NCBI RefSeq assembly: GCF_024599795.1
Contig: NZ_CP102246.1
Coordinates: 3,658,001-3,722,000, forward strand
Direction of reading: 5' to 3'
DNA length: 64,000 bases
Source of the DNA: Enterobacter cloacae complex sp. R_G8
Lineage (GTDB): Bacteria; Pseudomonadota; Gammaproteobacteria; Enterobacterales; Enterobacteriaceae
Shown one piece after another: positions 1 through 9,979 of this stretch. A program made the translations under genes and the position numbers. The first letter of the stretch is position 1. Every line of letters starts with the position of its first letter. A model generated the notes under the pieces. That model saw only the letters and a list, made by a program, of their open reading frames with translations. It ran no database searches and had not been told where the DNA came from.

Positions 1-1045
1 AAACGCTCTTGATTTGCGCGTAAAGCCACAGGCCAGGTTTGATCCCTAACTCATCCCTGGCCCACGGGCTGATCCGTGCCCAGAGCGTCCTGCTCCCCAC
101 CTCAAGCTGCACCTCTACCTGACCGTTATCATCAAAACACTCGGCGACCTTCGCGCGCAGGATATTTCGGATACTGGTCTGCAGCGGAGGCTGTAAAACC
201 AGAGAGACATCCGACGCCTGAATACGAATACGCAGCGCCGACTGCAGGGGCTTGTCGATTTTATTCACCCACAGGTGCTGGTCGCCCAACGCCAGGGCGG
301 TCATCGCGTAATGCGGATGGTGCTCCAGCACGCTCACCTTCAGGATGCTGCTCTGCTGCTCCCGGGGCAGCCACGGGTGCATGACGCTACTGCCCCAGAC
401 CTCTTCAAGATTGCCAAACGCCTTTACGCTGCCGTTTTCCAGCACCAGTACGTTATCCGCCAGATGCAGAATTTCATCCAGGGAGTGACTGACGTACAGC
501 ATCGGGATCTTGATTTCACGCGCCAGGCGCTGGAGATACGGCAGGAGTTCACGTTTACGCGGAATATCCAGCGAGGCCAGCGGCTCATCAAGCAGCAGGA
601 GTTCGGGGGCGGTGAGCAACGCGCGCCCTATCGCCACCCGCTGTTTCTCACCGCCAGAGAGCGAGGAAGGCAACCGGTCAAGCAGTGGCTCAATGCCCAG
701 CAGCGCCACCAGCTTGTCAAACTGCGCGGCCATGCTTTTGGCCATGCCGTAACGCAGATTTCCGCGCACGCTGTAGTGTGGGAATAACCGCGCATCCTGA
801 AACACATAGCCAATACGCCGTTTATCCGGCGTCAGGTAAATGTTGTTTTCAACGTCATTCAGGACGCGATCGTTCAGCACAATGCGCCCTGCCTGAGGGC
901 GTGTCAGGCCACCGATCGCATTAATGAGCGAGGTTTTCCCGGCGCCGGAGACCCCAAAGATGGCGGTAATACCGGTGGCGGGCAGCGTCTCGTTCAGTGT
1001 AAGGGTGTGGTTTCCCAGCGTCTGGGTGAAATGGAGTTCCAGCAT
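1..1045 (-). CDS. modC: Molybdate ABC transporter ATP-binding protein ModC (3' end cut by window edge)
   Basis: ModC is the cytoplasmic ATPase that powers molybdate import through ModB. Read on the minus strand from the ATG at 1045, the frame stays open to base 1. That gives 348 residues, so only a few C-terminal residues are missing compared with the roughly 352 of the E. coli protein. The sequence shows Walker A GVSGAGKT at residues 31-38, the ABC signature LSGGEKQR at about 129-136 and Walker B LLLLDEP at 149-155. A C-terminal molybdate-binding (TOBE/MOP-type) region follows from about residue 290. It starts two bases after the modB stop codon, so it is the last gene of modABC. Confidence 0.96.
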   Translation of the reverse strand, partial: MLELHFTQTLGNHTLTLNETLPATGITAIFGVSGAGKTSLINAIGGLTRPQAGRIVLNDRVLNDVENNIYLTPDKRRIGYVFQDARLFPHYSVRGNLRYGMAKSMAAQFDKLVALLGIEPLLDRLPSSLSGGEKQRVAIGRALLTAPELLLLDEPLASLDIPRKRELLPYLQRLAREIKIPMLYVSHSLDEILHLADNVLVLENGSVKAFGNLEEVWGSSVMHPWLPREQQSSILKVSVLEHHPHYAMTALALGDQHLWVNKIDKPLQSALRIRIQASDVSLVLQPPLQTSIRNILRAKVAECFDDNGQVEVQLEVGSRTLWARISPWARDELGIKPGLWLYAQIKSV

Positions 1046-1047
1046 AA

Positions 1048-1737
1048 CTATTTCCCCATCCGCTCGCGGCTGAGTCGCGCCAGCCATTCAGAGACCAGCA
1101 GCGATATCAGCGCCAGCACAATTGAGATAACACACAGACGTGCCGCAGCACCTTCGCCACCCGGCGTCTGTATCAGCGTATACATGGCCGAAGGGATCGT
1201 CCGCGTTTCACCGGGGATGTTCGAAACAAAGGTAATGGTGGCACCGAATTCACCCAGCGAACGGGCAAAGGCCAGTACCGTACCGACAATAATGCCCGGC
1301 AGCGTGAGCGGTAACGTAATGGTGAAAAAGACGCGCCAGCGCCCGGCACCCAGCGTGCGGGCGGCCTGTTCCAGTTTGATATCCACCCCTTCCAGCGCCA
1401 GGCGGATAGCCCTCACCATCAGCGGAAATGACATCACCGCCGCGGCCAGCACCGCACCGCGCCAGCTAAAGGCAAAGGTCAGCCCGAACCAGTCGTACAG
1501 CCACTGGCCGATAAACCCGCGTCGCCCCATGGACACCAGCAGCAGATACCCCACCACCACGGGTGGCAACACCAGCGGAAGATGGAGAACGCTGTCAAGC
1601 AAGGCTTTGCCGGGAAACTTACAGCGCACCAGCAACCAGGCAAAGAAGATCCCAAAGGGCAAACTTAGCGCAACCGCCAGGGAAGAGACTTTCAGGCTCA
1701 GCAGTACAGCCTGCCATTCAGGATCGGTCAATATCAT
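1048..1737 (-). CDS. modB: Molybdate ABC transporter permease ModB
   Basis: This is the inner-membrane channel subunit that carries molybdate from ModA to the cytoplasm. The 229 residues match the family length. Several hydrophobic segments are visible, and the ABC-permease coupling (EAA) loop appears as [10 protein letters not shown] followed by a glycine-containing stretch near residue 145, which docks onto ModC. Its ATG overlaps the modA stop codon (ATGA arrangement), and modC begins two bases after its own stop, so the three genes are translationally coupled. Confidence 0.96.
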   Translation of the reverse strand: MILTDPEWQAVLLSLKVSSLAVALSLPFGIFFAWLLVRCKFPGKALLDSVLHLPLVLPPVVVGYLLLVSMGRRGFIGQWLYDWFGLTFAFSWRGAVLAAAVMSFPLMVRAIRLALEGVDIKLEQAARTLGAGRWRVFFTITLPLTLPGIIVGTVLAFARSLGEFGATITFVSNIPGETRTIPSAMYTLIQTPGGEGAAARLCVISIVLALISLLVSEWLARLSRERMGK

Positions 1738-2510
1738 TCGTGAGTCGTAAATCCATAACGTTTAAAGATTGCGGACGCTTCCGGCCCCTTCAGGTACGCC
1801 TGGAAGGCCGTCACGGTCGCATTTTTATGTCCATCAACAATCGCAACAGGATATTCCACTTTTTTGTGGGCGTCTTCCGGGAACGTGCCAACCACTTTGA
1901 CACCCTTGCTGGCAACGGCATCCGAGCCGTAGACAATGCCCAGCGGAGCCTCATGGCGTTCCACCAGCGCCAGCGCACCGCGTACGTCTTCCGCCGGCGC
2001 CAGATCTGAAGACAGTGTCTGCCACGCGCCCAGCTTCTGCAGGGCCTCTTTCGCGTAAATCCCAGCCGGTACATGGTCCGGATCGCCCACCGCCAGGCGG
2101 CCACCGTTCAGAAGACGCGTCCAGTGAGTCTCTTTGTTGATGGTGATGTCACCCTGCGGACTGGCTTTTGGCGCGACCACGACAAGGCTATTCCCCAGCA
2201 GCGTTTCGCGGGTTGTCGTATCCACGGCTTTCTTCTCAACCACGTAATCCATCCATTTCTGATCGGCAGAGATGAACAGATCGGCCGGCGCCCCCGCTTC
2301 TATCTGGCGCGCCAGTGTAGAAGAAGACGCAAAAGAGGAGACGACGTCGACGTTCTTCTCTTTTTTATACGCAGCAGCAATATCCTGCATCGCATTCGTC
2401 AGCGACGCCGCCGCAAAAACCGTGATTTTACCTTCGTCGGCCAGCGCGTGTCCGGTCAGCGAAAGTGCCAGCGTTGCCCCTGCGAAAAAGCGTAACCCTG
2501 TACGTGCCAT
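1734..2510 (-). CDS. modA: Periplasmic molybdate-binding protein ModA
   Basis: ModA captures molybdate or tungstate in the periplasm and delivers it to ModBC. The 258-residue product begins with a classical signal peptide whose predicted cleavage follows HALA at about residue 24. The mature start is DEGKITVFAAASL, a typical type 2 solute-binding-protein opening with the conserved serine of the oxyanion site. It is the first gene of modABC and is preceded by a ModE palindrome 20-43 bp upstream of its start codon, so repression by molybdate-loaded ModE is expected. Confidence 0.97.
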   Translation of the reverse strand: MARTGLRFFAGATLALSLTGHALADEGKITVFAAASLTNAMQDIAAAYKKEKNVDVVSSFASSSTLARQIEAGAPADLFISADQKWMDYVVEKKAVDTTTRETLLGNSLVVVAPKASPQGDITINKETHWTRLLNGGRLAVGDPDHVPAGIYAKEALQKLGAWQTLSSDLAPAEDVRGALALVERHEAPLGIVYGSDAVASKGVKVVGTFPEDAHKKVEYPVAIVDGHKNATVTAFQAYLKGPEASAIFKRYGFTTHE

Positions 2511-2529
2511 CTGTAGCTCCTGTGCGTTT

Positions 2530-2553
2530 CGTTATATACGCAATAATATAACG
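2530..2553 (-). promoter_or_regulatory. ModE operator of modABC
   Basis: This is a perfect 8-bp inverted repeat, CGTTATAT-N8-ATATAACG. It matches the known ModE box of the E. coli mod promoter in both half-sites. It lies just upstream of modA, where ModE bound to molybdate would block transcription. Confidence 0.9.
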
Positions 2554-2653
2554 ACAACGCCGGAGAGATCCCAGCGTTAAATCGTACCGATCAAGAGGTA
2601 CAATTACCGGATGCTTTAAATGATATCGGCGATGACGAAAAATACTTGAGAGC

Positions 2654-2680
2654 AAAACGCCCGGGCAAGCCGGGCGTTTT
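2654..2680 (-). terminator. Hairpin terminator downstream of acrZ
   Basis: Two perfect 11-bp arms (AAAACGCCCGG and its complement) flank a 5-nt loop, with T runs on both strands. It sits 8 bp past the acrZ stop codon and before the modA operator, so it should separate acrZ transcription from modABC. Confidence 0.85.
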
Positions 2681-2688
2681 GTGGGGAA

Positions 2689-2838
2689 TCAGTGCTGCTT
2701 TTTAGCGCGGTCTCTGTGACCAATGTTCGAAAAGACGTTGAACACTTCACCCAGGCCGTAGATGGCACCGAGGATGATGGCCATCACTACTGGTACCATG
2801 ATCACGGCGAATACCAGACTTTTCAACAACTCTAACAT
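2689..2838 (-). CDS. acrZ: Small AcrAB-TolC efflux pump accessory protein AcrZ
   Basis: This 49-residue inner-membrane protein, formerly YbhT, binds the AcrB transporter and alters export of some substrates such as chloramphenicol. The product starts [20 protein letters not shown]. It has one hydrophobic helix at residues 7-31, with the proline bend known for AcrZ, and a basic tail ending in RAKKQH. It lies between modA and modE exactly as in E. coli. An AGGTTTTC-like stretch 5' of the ATG is only a weak ribosome-binding site. The length and helix identify it with high confidence. Confidence 0.93.
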   Translation of the reverse strand: MLELLKSLVFAVIMVPVVMAIILGAIYGLGEVFNVFSNIGHRDRAKKQH

Positions 2839-2967
2839 GGTTTTCTCCAGATATTGTGGACGGCTTATTCTACCCTGAAAAGTAAGAAAAACATCCCCTT
2901 TTGTGCGGTGCCCTTTGCGCCCTGTGCCATTTGGTTCACAATAGCCCTTTTGTCAGGACACTCCGTT

Positions 2968-3756
2968 ATGCAGGCTGAAATTCTCCTTACCCTACGACTT
3001 CAGCAGAAGCTTTTCGCCGATCCGCGACGTATCGCCCTGCTTAAACAAATAGAACAAACGGGTTCAATAAGCCAGGGGGCAAAAAACGCGGGCATTAGTT
3101 ATAAAAGCGCCTGGGATGCGATCAACGACATGAATACCCTGAGCGAGCAGATGCTGGTTGAGCGAGCCACGGGCGGCAAAGGGGGCGGTGGCGCCGTGCT
3201 GACCCGTTACGGCCAGCGTCTGATTCAGCTTTATGACCTGCTGGCCCAGATCCAGCAGAAAGCGTTCGATGTGCTAAGTGACGATGATAACCTCCCGCTG
3301 GACAGCCTGTTAGCCGCCATTTCTCGCTTCTCACTCCAGACCAGCGCCCGCAACCAGTGGTTTGGCACGGTCACCGCGCGCGATAACGGGCAGGTCCAGC
3401 AACATATCGAGATCCTGCTTGCCGACGGCACCACCCGCCTGAAGGCCGCCGTGACGACCCAAAGCGGAGAGCGTCTGGGGCTGGATGAAGGCAAGGAGGT
3501 GCTGGTGTTGCTGAAAGCGCCGTGGGTCGCAGTGACGCGCGATGCCGAACGCGCCAAAGCGGCAGACAACCAGCTGCAGGGTACCATCCGCCATATCGAA
3601 CGCGGCGAAGCGCAGTGTGAGGTGCTGATGACCCTGCCGGACGGACAGATGTTATGCGCGACGGTTGCCTTAAGCGAGGCGCAGGAATTAGAAGAAGGTG
3701 CTGTGGTTACCGCATATTTCAACGCAGACCGGGTGATTATCGCCACATTGTGCTAA
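2968..3756 (+). CDS. modE: Molybdate-responsive transcriptional regulator ModE
   Basis: ModE binds molybdate and then represses modABC while activating molybdoenzyme and molybdenum-cofactor genes. An upstream in-frame ATG at 2854 exists, but the ATG at 2968 gives MQAEILLTLRLQQKLF and exactly 262 residues, the E. coli length. The N-terminal winged helix-turn-helix spans about residues 1-110 (TGSISQGAKNAGISYKSAWD is the recognition region). Two molybdate-binding TOBE domains occupy about 125-262. It is divergent from acrZ-modABC and followed by modF. Confidence 0.96.
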   Translation: MQAEILLTLRLQQKLFADPRRIALLKQIEQTGSISQGAKNAGISYKSAWDAINDMNTLSEQMLVERATGGKGGGGAVLTRYGQRLIQLYDLLAQIQQKAFDVLSDDDNLPLDSLLAAISRFSLQTSARNQWFGTVTARDNGQVQQHIEILLADGTTRLKAAVTTQSGERLGLDEGKEVLVLLKAPWVAVTRDAERAKAADNQLQGTIRHIERGEAQCEVLMTLPDGQMLCATVALSEAQELEEGAVVTAYFNADRVIIATLC

Positions 3757-3823
3757 GCGGATTGACAAGCGTACCGACAGTGAGTATCCCTGACAGCTGA
3801 CGCTGCAAAAAATGGGATAAATC

Positions 3824-5296
3824 ATGTCATCATTGCATATTTCGCAAGGTACGTTTCGTCTTAGCGATACCCGAACGCTGACGCTTGCTGATTTAACATT
3901 ACGCGCGGGTGAGAGCTGGGCATTTGTGGGCACCAACGGGAGCGGCAAGTCCGCGCTGGCCCGGGCGCTGGCCGGAGAGCTCACCCTGCTTAAAGGCGAA
4001 CGCCAGAGCCATTTTACACGTACGACGCGCCTGTCGTTTGAACAGCTGCAGAAGCTGGTGAGCGATGAATGGCAGCGCAACAACACCGACTTACTCAGCC
4101 CGGGCGAAGAAGACACCGGCCGCACGACGGCAGAAATTATTCAGGATGAAGTCAACAATCCTGCCCGCTGTCAGCAGCTGGCGGAGCAGTTCGGCATCAC
4201 CGCCCTTCTGAACCGGCGCTTTAAATACCTGTCTACCGGCGAGACGCGTAAAACGCTGCTCTGCCAGGCGCTGATGAGCGAACCTGAGCTGTTAATCCTG
4301 GATGAGCCGTTCGACGGTCTGGACGTGCAGTCCCGCGCCCAACTGGCGGACCTGCTGGCCTCGCTTAACAAGCAGGGCTACACCCTTGTGCTGGTGCTTA
4401 ACCGTTTTGATGAAATCCCGGATTTTGTGCAGAACGCCGGGGTGCTGGCGGACTGCAGCCTTACCGAAACCGGCGAAAAATCGGTACTGCTGAAGCAGGC
4501 GTTGATTGCCCAACTGGCGCACAGCGAAAAGCTCGACGGCATTACCCTGCCCGAACCCGACGCCCCTTCGGTACGTCTCGCTTTAGATCCGCACCAGCCA
4601 CGCATTGTGCTGCGTGACGGGGTGGTCTCCTATGACGATCGTCCGATCCTGAATCATCTCAGCTGGACGGTTAACCCGGGCGAACACTGGCAGATTGTCG
4701 GTCCCAACGGCGCGGGGAAATCAACGCTGCTGAGCCTCATCACCGGCGATCATCCGCAGGGCTACAGCAACGATCTGACCCTGTTTGGCCGCCGTCGCGG
4801 AAGCGGTGAAACCATCTGGGATATCAAAAAGCATATCGGCTATGTCAGCAGCAGCCTGCATCTGGACTACCGGGTCAGCACCACCGTACGCAATGTGATC
4901 CTCTCCGGGTACTTTGATTCCATCGGTATTTATCAGGCGGTATCGGACAAACAGCACAAGCTGGCCCAGCAGTGGCTGGATATTCTGGGGATGGACAACC
5001 GGGTCGCTGACGCGCCGTTTCACAGTCTGTCCTGGGGGCAGCAGCGTCTGGCATTGATCGTCCGGGCGCTGGTGAAACACCCGACGCTGCTGATCCTTGA
5101 TGAGCCGCTTCAGGGGCTGGATCCGCTGAACCGCCAGTTGATCCGCCGCTTTGTGGATGTGCTGATTGGCGAAGGTGAAACCCAGTTACTGTTTGTCTCA
5201 CATCATGCTGAAGACGCACCGGCCTGCATCACGCACCGTCTGGAGTTTATCCCGGACGGTGAGCACTATCGTTACCTGCTGAGCAAAATCGATTAA
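3824..5296 (+). CDS. modF: Tandem ABC ATPase ModF
   Basis: ModF is a soluble protein made of two fused ABC ATPase domains, encoded downstream of modE. Its role in molybdenum metabolism is inferred from position and has never been firm. The first domain has Walker A GTNGSGKS near residues 37-44 and Walker B LLILDEP near 161. The second has GPNGAGKS near 293 and LLILDEP near 425. The signature motifs are STGET and SWGQQ. The 490 residues agree with the family, and no membrane segments are present. A strong hairpin follows the stop codon. Confidence 0.93.
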   Translation: MSSLHISQGTFRLSDTRTLTLADLTLRAGESWAFVGTNGSGKSALARALAGELTLLKGERQSHFTRTTRLSFEQLQKLVSDEWQRNNTDLLSPGEEDTGRTTAEIIQDEVNNPARCQQLAEQFGITALLNRRFKYLSTGETRKTLLCQALMSEPELLILDEPFDGLDVQSRAQLADLLASLNKQGYTLVLVLNRFDEIPDFVQNAGVLADCSLTETGEKSVLLKQALIAQLAHSEKLDGITLPEPDAPSVRLALDPHQPRIVLRDGVVSYDDRPILNHLSWTVNPGEHWQIVGPNGAGKSTLLSLITGDHPQGYSNDLTLFGRRRGSGETIWDIKKHIGYVSSSLHLDYRVSTTVRNVILSGYFDSIGIYQAVSDKQHKLAQQWLDILGMDNRVADAPFHSLSWGQQRLALIVRALVKHPTLLILDEPLQGLDPLNRQLIRRFVDVLIGEGETQLLFVSHHAEDAPACITHRLEFIPDGEHYRYLLSKID

Positions 5297-5299
5297 CTT

Positions 5300-5324
5300 G
5301 CGGAGGGCGCCGCCCTCCGCTTTT
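5300..5324 (+). terminator. Terminator after modF
   Basis: GCGGAGGGCG and CGCCCTCCGC form a 10-bp stem with a one-base centre. TTTT follows directly. It begins 4 bp after the modF stop codon. Confidence 0.88.
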
Positions 5325-5403
5325 CAGATAACCTGCAGTGATACTTCTTTATCTCTTTGATCTACAATGCGACTGGATCAAAAAAAAGCGGGTTTGAAAA
5401 ACA

Positions 5404-5419
5404 GTGTAAACGATTCCAC
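5404..5419 (+). promoter_or_regulatory. External gal operator OE
   Basis: GTGTAAACGATTCCAC is, from memory, identical to the E. coli OE bound by GalR and GalS upstream of galE. Its centre lies 113 bp from the internal operator in galE. Confidence 0.92.
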
Positions 5420-5465
5420 TAATTTATCCCATGTCACACTTTTCACGTCTCTGTTATGCTATGGT
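5420..5465 (+). promoter_or_regulatory. CRP site and overlapping galP1/P2 promoters
   Basis: On the reverse strand the sequence at 5420-5441 reads AAGTGTGACATGGGATAAAT, the asymmetric CRP site of the gal promoter with one strong TGTGA half. The two overlapping -10 elements, TATGCT (P2, 5455-5460) and TATGGT (P1, 5460-5465), lie in the same relative position as in E. coli. cAMP-CRP should switch initiation from P2 to P1. Confidence 0.85.
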
Positions 5466-5497
5466 TATTACATACCATAAGCCTAATGGAGCGAAAT

Positions 5498-6514
5498 ATG
5501 CGAGTTCTGGTAACAGGTGGTAGCGGTTACATAGGAAGTCATACCTGTGTGCAACTGCTGCAAAACGGTCATGATGTCATCATCCTCGACAACCTGTGCA
5601 ATAGTAAGCGCAGCGTGCTGCCTGTGATTGAACGTCTTGGCGGAAAACAACCGACGTTTGTCGAAGGTGACATCCGCAATGAAGCGTTGATGACCGAGAT
5701 CCTCCACGACCATGCTATTGAAACGGTGATCCACTTCGCGGGCCTGAAAGCGGTCGGTGAGTCGGTCGCAAAGCCGCTTGAGTATTACGACAATAACGTC
5801 AACGGTACCCTGCGTCTCATCTCCGCCATGCGCGCGGCGAACGTCAAAAACTTCATCTTTAGCTCATCCGCCACCGTCTACGGCGACCAGCCGAAAATCC
5901 CTTACGTCGAGAGTTTCCCCACCGGGACACCGCAAAGCCCGTACGGCAAAAGCAAACTGATGGTGGAGCAGATCCTGACCGACCTGCAAAAAGCACAGCC
6001 GGAGTGGAGCATCGCCCTGCTGCGCTACTTCAACCCGGTCGGTGCCCATCCGTCAGGCGATATGGGTGAAGATCCGCAGGGCATTCCAAATAACCTGATG
6101 CCGTATATCGCCCAGGTGGCGGTGGGTCGCCGCGATTCCCTGGCGGTGTTCGGCAATGACTACCCGACTGCAGATGGCACCGGCGTGCGTGATTACATCC
6201 ACGTTATGGATCTGGCCGACGGCCACGTGGCGGCAATGCAGCAGCTGGCCGACAAGCCGGGTGTGCATATTTACAACCTCGGCGCCGGTATTGGCAGCAG
6301 CGTGCTGGATGTGGTTAACGCCTTCAGCAAAGCCTGCGGTAAGCCGGTCAACTATCACTTCGCCCCCCGCCGCGAAGGAGACCTCCCGGCATACTGGGCC
6401 GATGCAACCAAAGCCGATAAAGAGCTTAACTGGCGTGTTACCCGCACGCTGGATGAAATGGCACAGGATACCTGGCACTGGCAGTCTCGCCACCCACAAG
6501 GTTATCCGGACTAA
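5498..6514 (+). CDS. galE: UDP-glucose 4-epimerase GalE
   Basis: GalE interconverts UDP-galactose and UDP-glucose with tightly bound NAD, completing the Leloir pathway and supplying UDP-galactose for surface polysaccharide. The ATG at 5498 follows TAATGGAG and gives 338 residues, the E. coli length. A longer frame from 5456 would start inside the promoter. The Rossmann motif GGSGYIG spans residues 7-13, and the catalytic residues S124, Y149 and K153 are in place. The internal GalR operator lies in codons 7-12. It is the first gene of galETKM. Confidence 0.98.
   Translation: MRVLVTGGSGYIGSHTCVQLLQNGHDVIILDNLCNSKRSVLPVIERLGGKQPTFVEGDIRNEALMTEILHDHAIETVIHFAGLKAVGESVAKPLEYYDNNVNGTLRLISAMRAANVKNFIFSSSATVYGDQPKIPYVESFPTGTPQSPYGKSKLMVEQILTDLQKAQPEWSIALLRYFNPVGAHPSGDMGEDPQGIPNNLMPYIAQVAVGRRDSLAVFGNDYPTADGTGVRDYIHVMDLADGHVAAMQQLADKPGVHIYNLGAGIGSSVLDVVNAFSKACGKPVNYHFAPRREGDLPAYWADATKADKELNWRVTRTLDEMAQDTWHWQSRHPQGYPD
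5517..5532 (+). promoter_or_regulatory. Internal gal operator OI inside galE
   Basis: GTGGTAGCGGTTACAT within the galE coding sequence matches the E. coli OI. Together with OE, and helped by HU, it supports the GalR repression loop. Confidence 0.9.
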
Positions 6515-6523
6515 GGATCCGTC

Positions 6524-7570
6524 ATGACTTCATTCAATCCCGTCGATCATCCGCATCGTCGTTTTAACCCGCTTAGCGGGCAATGGATTTTGGTGTCTCC
6601 GCATCGCGCCAAGCGCCCCTGGCAGGGGGCGCAAGAGACGCCTGCAAAACAGACGCTACCACAGCACGACCCGGACTGCTTCCTGTGTCCGGGCAACACC
6701 CGCGTAACGGGAGATAAAAACCCGGACTACAAAGGCACCTTCGTTTTCACCAATGATTTTGCCGCGCTCATGACCGACACGCCGGACGCGCCGCAGAGCG
6801 ATGATCCGCTGATGCGTTGTGAAAGCGCCCGGGGAACCAGCCGCGTGATCTGCTTCTCGCCCGATCACAGCAAAACGCTGCCGGAGCTTAGTGTTGATGC
6901 GCTGAAAGAGGTGGTGAGCACCTGGCAGGCACAAACTGCGGAGCTGGGCCAGACTTATCCGTGGGTGCAGGTATTCGAAAATAAAGGCGCCGCGATGGGC
7001 TGCTCTAACCCGCATCCGCACGGGCAGATCTGGGCGAACAGTTTCCTGCCCAACGAAGCCGAACGCGAAGATCGGCTGCAAAAAGCCTATTACGCGGAAA
7101 ACGGCTCCCCGATGCTGGTGGACTACACCCGGCGTGAACTGGCCGACGGTAGCCGTACTGTGGTCGAAACGGAACACTGGCTGGCCGTTGTGCCGTACTG
7201 GGCGGCGTGGCCCTTTGAAACGCTGCTGCTGCCTAAAGCACACGTTCAACGCATTACGGATCTCAGTGACGCACAACGTGACGACCTTGCGCTGGCGCTG
7301 AAAAAGCTGACCAGCCGTTACGACAATCTGTTCCAGTGCTCCTTCCCGTACTCAATGGGCTGGCACGGTGCACCGTTTAACGGCGAAGAGAATCAACACT
7401 GGCAGTTGCATGCCCATTTCTATCCGCCGCTGCTGCGTTCTGCGACGGTGCGTAAATTTATGGTGGGCTATGAAATGCTGGCGGAAACCCAGCGTGACCT
7501 GACGGCAGAACAGGCCGCAGAACGCCTGCGCGCCGTCAGCGATGTCCATTATCGCGAATCAGGAGTCTAA
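6524..7570 (+). CDS. galT: Galactose-1-phosphate uridylyltransferase GalT
   Basis: GalT exchanges UMP between UDP-glucose and galactose-1-phosphate through a covalent uridylyl-histidine. The 348 residues equal the E. coli length. The catalytic HPH motif is at 164-166 with nucleophile H166. The zinc ligands C52, C55, H115 and H164 are all present. It starts 9 bp after galE and ends 3 bp before galK. Confidence 0.98.
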   Translation: MTSFNPVDHPHRRFNPLSGQWILVSPHRAKRPWQGAQETPAKQTLPQHDPDCFLCPGNTRVTGDKNPDYKGTFVFTNDFAALMTDTPDAPQSDDPLMRCESARGTSRVICFSPDHSKTLPELSVDALKEVVSTWQAQTAELGQTYPWVQVFENKGAAMGCSNPHPHGQIWANSFLPNEAEREDRLQKAYYAENGSPMLVDYTRRELADGSRTVVETEHWLAVVPYWAAWPFETLLLPKAHVQRITDLSDAQRDDLALALKKLTSRYDNLFQCSFPYSMGWHGAPFNGEENQHWQLHAHFYPPLLRSATVRKFMVGYEMLAETQRDLTAEQAAERLRAVSDVHYRESGV

Positions 7571-7573
7571 TAA

Positions 7574-8722
7574 ATGAGTCTGAAAGATAAAACACAATCC
7601 CTGTTTGCTGAAAAATTTGGCTACCCTGCCACCCACGTTATCCAGGCACCTGGCCGCGTAAACCTGATTGGTGAACATACCGACTACAACGACGGTTTTG
7701 TCCTGCCCTGCGCCATTGATTACCAGACGGTGATCGCCTGCGCAAAGCGCGATGACCACAAAGTGCGCGTGATTGCGGCGGATTACGGTAATGAGATGGA
7801 CGAGTTTTCCCTCGATGCCCCGATTGTTATCCACGACAGCCAGCAGTGGTCCAACTATGTGCGCGGCGTGGTGAAACATCTGCAAAAGCGTAATAAGAAC
7901 TTTGGCGGTGCGGATCTCGTCATCAGCGGCAACGTGCCACAAGGGGCCGGTTTAAGCTCGTCGGCATCCCTGGAAGTGGCGGTGGGAACCGTCTTCCAGC
8001 AGCTGTACCATCTGCCGCTGGACGGGGCGCAAATCGCACTGAACGGCCAGGAAGCGGAGAATCAGTTTGTGGGCTGCAACTGCGGCATCATGGACCAGCT
8101 TATCTCCGCGCTGGGCAAAAAAGAGCATGCGTTACTGATCGACTGCCGAACGCTTGGAACCAAAGCCGTTCCCCTGCCAAAGGGTGCCGCGGTCGTGATT
8201 ATCAACAGCAACTTTAAACGTACGCTGGTGGGCAGCGAGTACAACACCCGCCGCGAGCAGTGCGAAACCGGCGCACGCTTCTTCCAGCAACCGGCCCTGC
8301 GCGACGTGACGCTTAACGAATTCAACAAAGTGGCGCACGAGCTGGATCCGGTGGTGGCAAAACGTGTGCGTCATGTGCTGACAGAAAACGCCCGAACCGT
8401 TGAGGCCGCTTCCGCGCTGGCAAAAGGGGACCTGAAACGTATGGGGGAACTGATGGCAGAGTCCCACGCCTCCATGCGCGATGACTTCGAAATCACCGTT
8501 CCGCAAATCGACACCCTGGTGGAGATCGTCAAAGCGGTCATCGGCGATAAAGGCGGTGTACGCATGACGGGTGGTGGTTTTGGTGGCTGCATCGTCGCTC
8601 TGGTGCCGGAAGATCTCGTCCCGGCCGTCCAGTCGGCGGTGGAAAAACAGTACGAAGCCAAAACGGGCATTAAAGAAACGTTCTATGTTTGTAAAGCATC
8701 ACAAGGAGCCGGACAGTGCTAA
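7574..8722 (+). CDS. galK: Galactokinase GalK
   Basis: GalK phosphorylates alpha-D-galactose at C1 with ATP, committing it to the Leloir pathway. The 382 residues match the family. The galactokinase signature [16 protein letters not shown] is at residues 26-41 and the GHMP-kinase ATP loop GAGLSSSAS is near 124-132. CGIMDQ carries the catalytic aspartate near 174, and TGGGFGG lies near the C-terminus. The last codons overlap the galM start. Confidence 0.98.
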   Translation: MSLKDKTQSLFAEKFGYPATHVIQAPGRVNLIGEHTDYNDGFVLPCAIDYQTVIACAKRDDHKVRVIAADYGNEMDEFSLDAPIVIHDSQQWSNYVRGVVKHLQKRNKNFGGADLVISGNVPQGAGLSSSASLEVAVGTVFQQLYHLPLDGAQIALNGQEAENQFVGCNCGIMDQLISALGKKEHALLIDCRTLGTKAVPLPKGAAVVIINSNFKRTLVGSEYNTRREQCETGARFFQQPALRDVTLNEFNKVAHELDPVVAKRVRHVLTENARTVEAASALAKGDLKRMGELMAESHASMRDDFEITVPQIDTLVEIVKAVIGDKGGVRMTGGGFGGCIVALVPEDLVPAVQSAVEKQYEAKTGIKETFYVCKASQGAGQC

Positions 8723-9759
8723 ACGAAACGCCAACCCTCGCACCGGATGGTCTGCCGTATCGCCTGTTAACCCTGCGCAACGGCGCAGGGATGGTGGTTA
8801 CGCTGATGGACTGGGGAGCCACGTTGCTCTCCGCCCGCGTACCGATGCCAGACGGCAGCGTACGCGAAACCCTTCTCGGCTGCGCGTCACCTGAGCAGTA
8901 CATCAACCAGGCCGCCTATCTTGGCGCGTCCGTCGGGCGCTATGCGAACCGCATTGCGAAAAGCCGTTTTGAGCTCAACGGTGTTCGCTACACGTTGCTG
9001 CCAAGCCAGGGTGAGAACCAGCTGCATGGTGGACCGGAAGGATTTGACAAACGCCGCTGGAAAATTGTCCAGCAAAACGACCGCGAAGTGCTGTTTTCAC
9101 TCGACTCGCTGGATGGCGACCAGGGGTTCCCGGGTAATCTTACCGCTTTCGCACGCTTTACGCTGACCGACGACAACCGTATCGCCATTGAATACCGTGC
9201 GACGGTCGACAAGCCGTGTCCGGTCAACCTGACCAACCACGCCTACTTCAACCTCGATGGTCATCAGTGCGATGTGCGCAACCATAAGCTGCAGATCCTG
9301 GCGGATGAATACCTGCCAGTGGATGAAATGGGCATCCCTTATCAGGGGCTGAAGTCCGTGAGCGGCACCAGCTTTGACTTCCGCAGTGCAAAATTCATCG
9401 CCCGGGATTTCCTCAGCGATGACGATCAGCGCAAGGTAAAAGGTTACGACCACGCGTTCCTGCTGCAGGCAAAAGGCGATGTGAAACAGCCTGCCGCGCA
9501 GGTCTGGTCTGCGGATGAAAAACTGCAGATGACGGTCTATACCTCCGCTCCTGCCCTGCAATTCTACTCTGGTAACTATCTGGGCGGGACAACCGCGCGT
9601 GAACACGATGAGTACAGCGACTGGCAAGGCCTGGCGCTGGAGAGCGAGTTCCTGCCGGACAGCCCGAACCATCCCGAATGGCCACAGCCGGATTGTGTGC
9701 TGCGCCCGGGTGAAGAGTACGTCAGCGTCACCGAGTATCATTTTACTCCGCACGCTTAA
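8716..9759 (+). CDS. galM: Galactose mutarotase (aldose 1-epimerase) GalM
   Basis: GalM interconverts the beta and alpha anomers of galactose, so that galactokinase receives alpha-galactose after lactose cleavage or uptake. Translation starts at a GTG inside the end of galK (7-nt overlap) and is preceded by AAGGAG. The 347 residues fit the family. The conserved active-site residues H104, H175 and E309 are in [16 protein letters not shown] and LESEF. It is the last gene of galETKM and is followed by a strong terminator. Confidence 0.97.
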   Translation: MLNETPTLAPDGLPYRLLTLRNGAGMVVTLMDWGATLLSARVPMPDGSVRETLLGCASPEQYINQAAYLGASVGRYANRIAKSRFELNGVRYTLLPSQGENQLHGGPEGFDKRRWKIVQQNDREVLFSLDSLDGDQGFPGNLTAFARFTLTDDNRIAIEYRATVDKPCPVNLTNHAYFNLDGHQCDVRNHKLQILADEYLPVDEMGIPYQGLKSVSGTSFDFRSAKFIARDFLSDDDQRKVKGYDHAFLLQAKGDVKQPAAQVWSADEKLQMTVYTSAPALQFYSGNYLGGTTAREHDEYSDWQGLALESEFLPDSPNHPEWPQPDCVLRPGEEYVSVTEYHFTPHA

Positions 9760-9779
9760 CCTCCGGCCGCAACAACGTC

Positions 9780-9803
9780 AGCCCTCCCCTGGAGGGCTTT
9801 TTT
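9780..9803 (+). terminator. Terminator of galETKM
   Basis: GCCCTCC and GGAGGGC pair around a 3-nt loop, followed by six T residues. It starts 20 bp past the galM stop codon. Confidence 0.88.
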
Positions 9804-9935
9804 CTGCACGCCTTGCTGAAAATAGCGCCAATCGCAGACAAAATCATAACCCTGGATTCACAAGCACCTTACACTCAGAGACTATTTTCGCTATGGTTAG
9901 GGTTAAGCGTTGCTGCTGGCACGGCCACGGCAATA

Positions 9936-9955
9936 TAATGAGAATTGTTATCATT
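9936..9955 (+). promoter_or_regulatory. Fur box upstream of gpmA
   Basis: The core at 9939-9953 reads TGAGAAT-T-GTTATCA and matches 12 of 14 bases of the 7-1-7 Fur consensus TGATAAT-N-ATTATCA. It lies about 25 bp before the gpmA ATG. Iron repression of gpmA through Fur has been reported in E. coli. Confidence 0.8.
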
Positions 9956-9979
9956 CTAAAAATGCTTGAGGAGTAAGAG

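Noticed and set aside
5456..5497. Upstream start for galE
   Set aside because: It would place the start inside the P1/P2 promoter region. The ATG at 5498 gives the exact family length.
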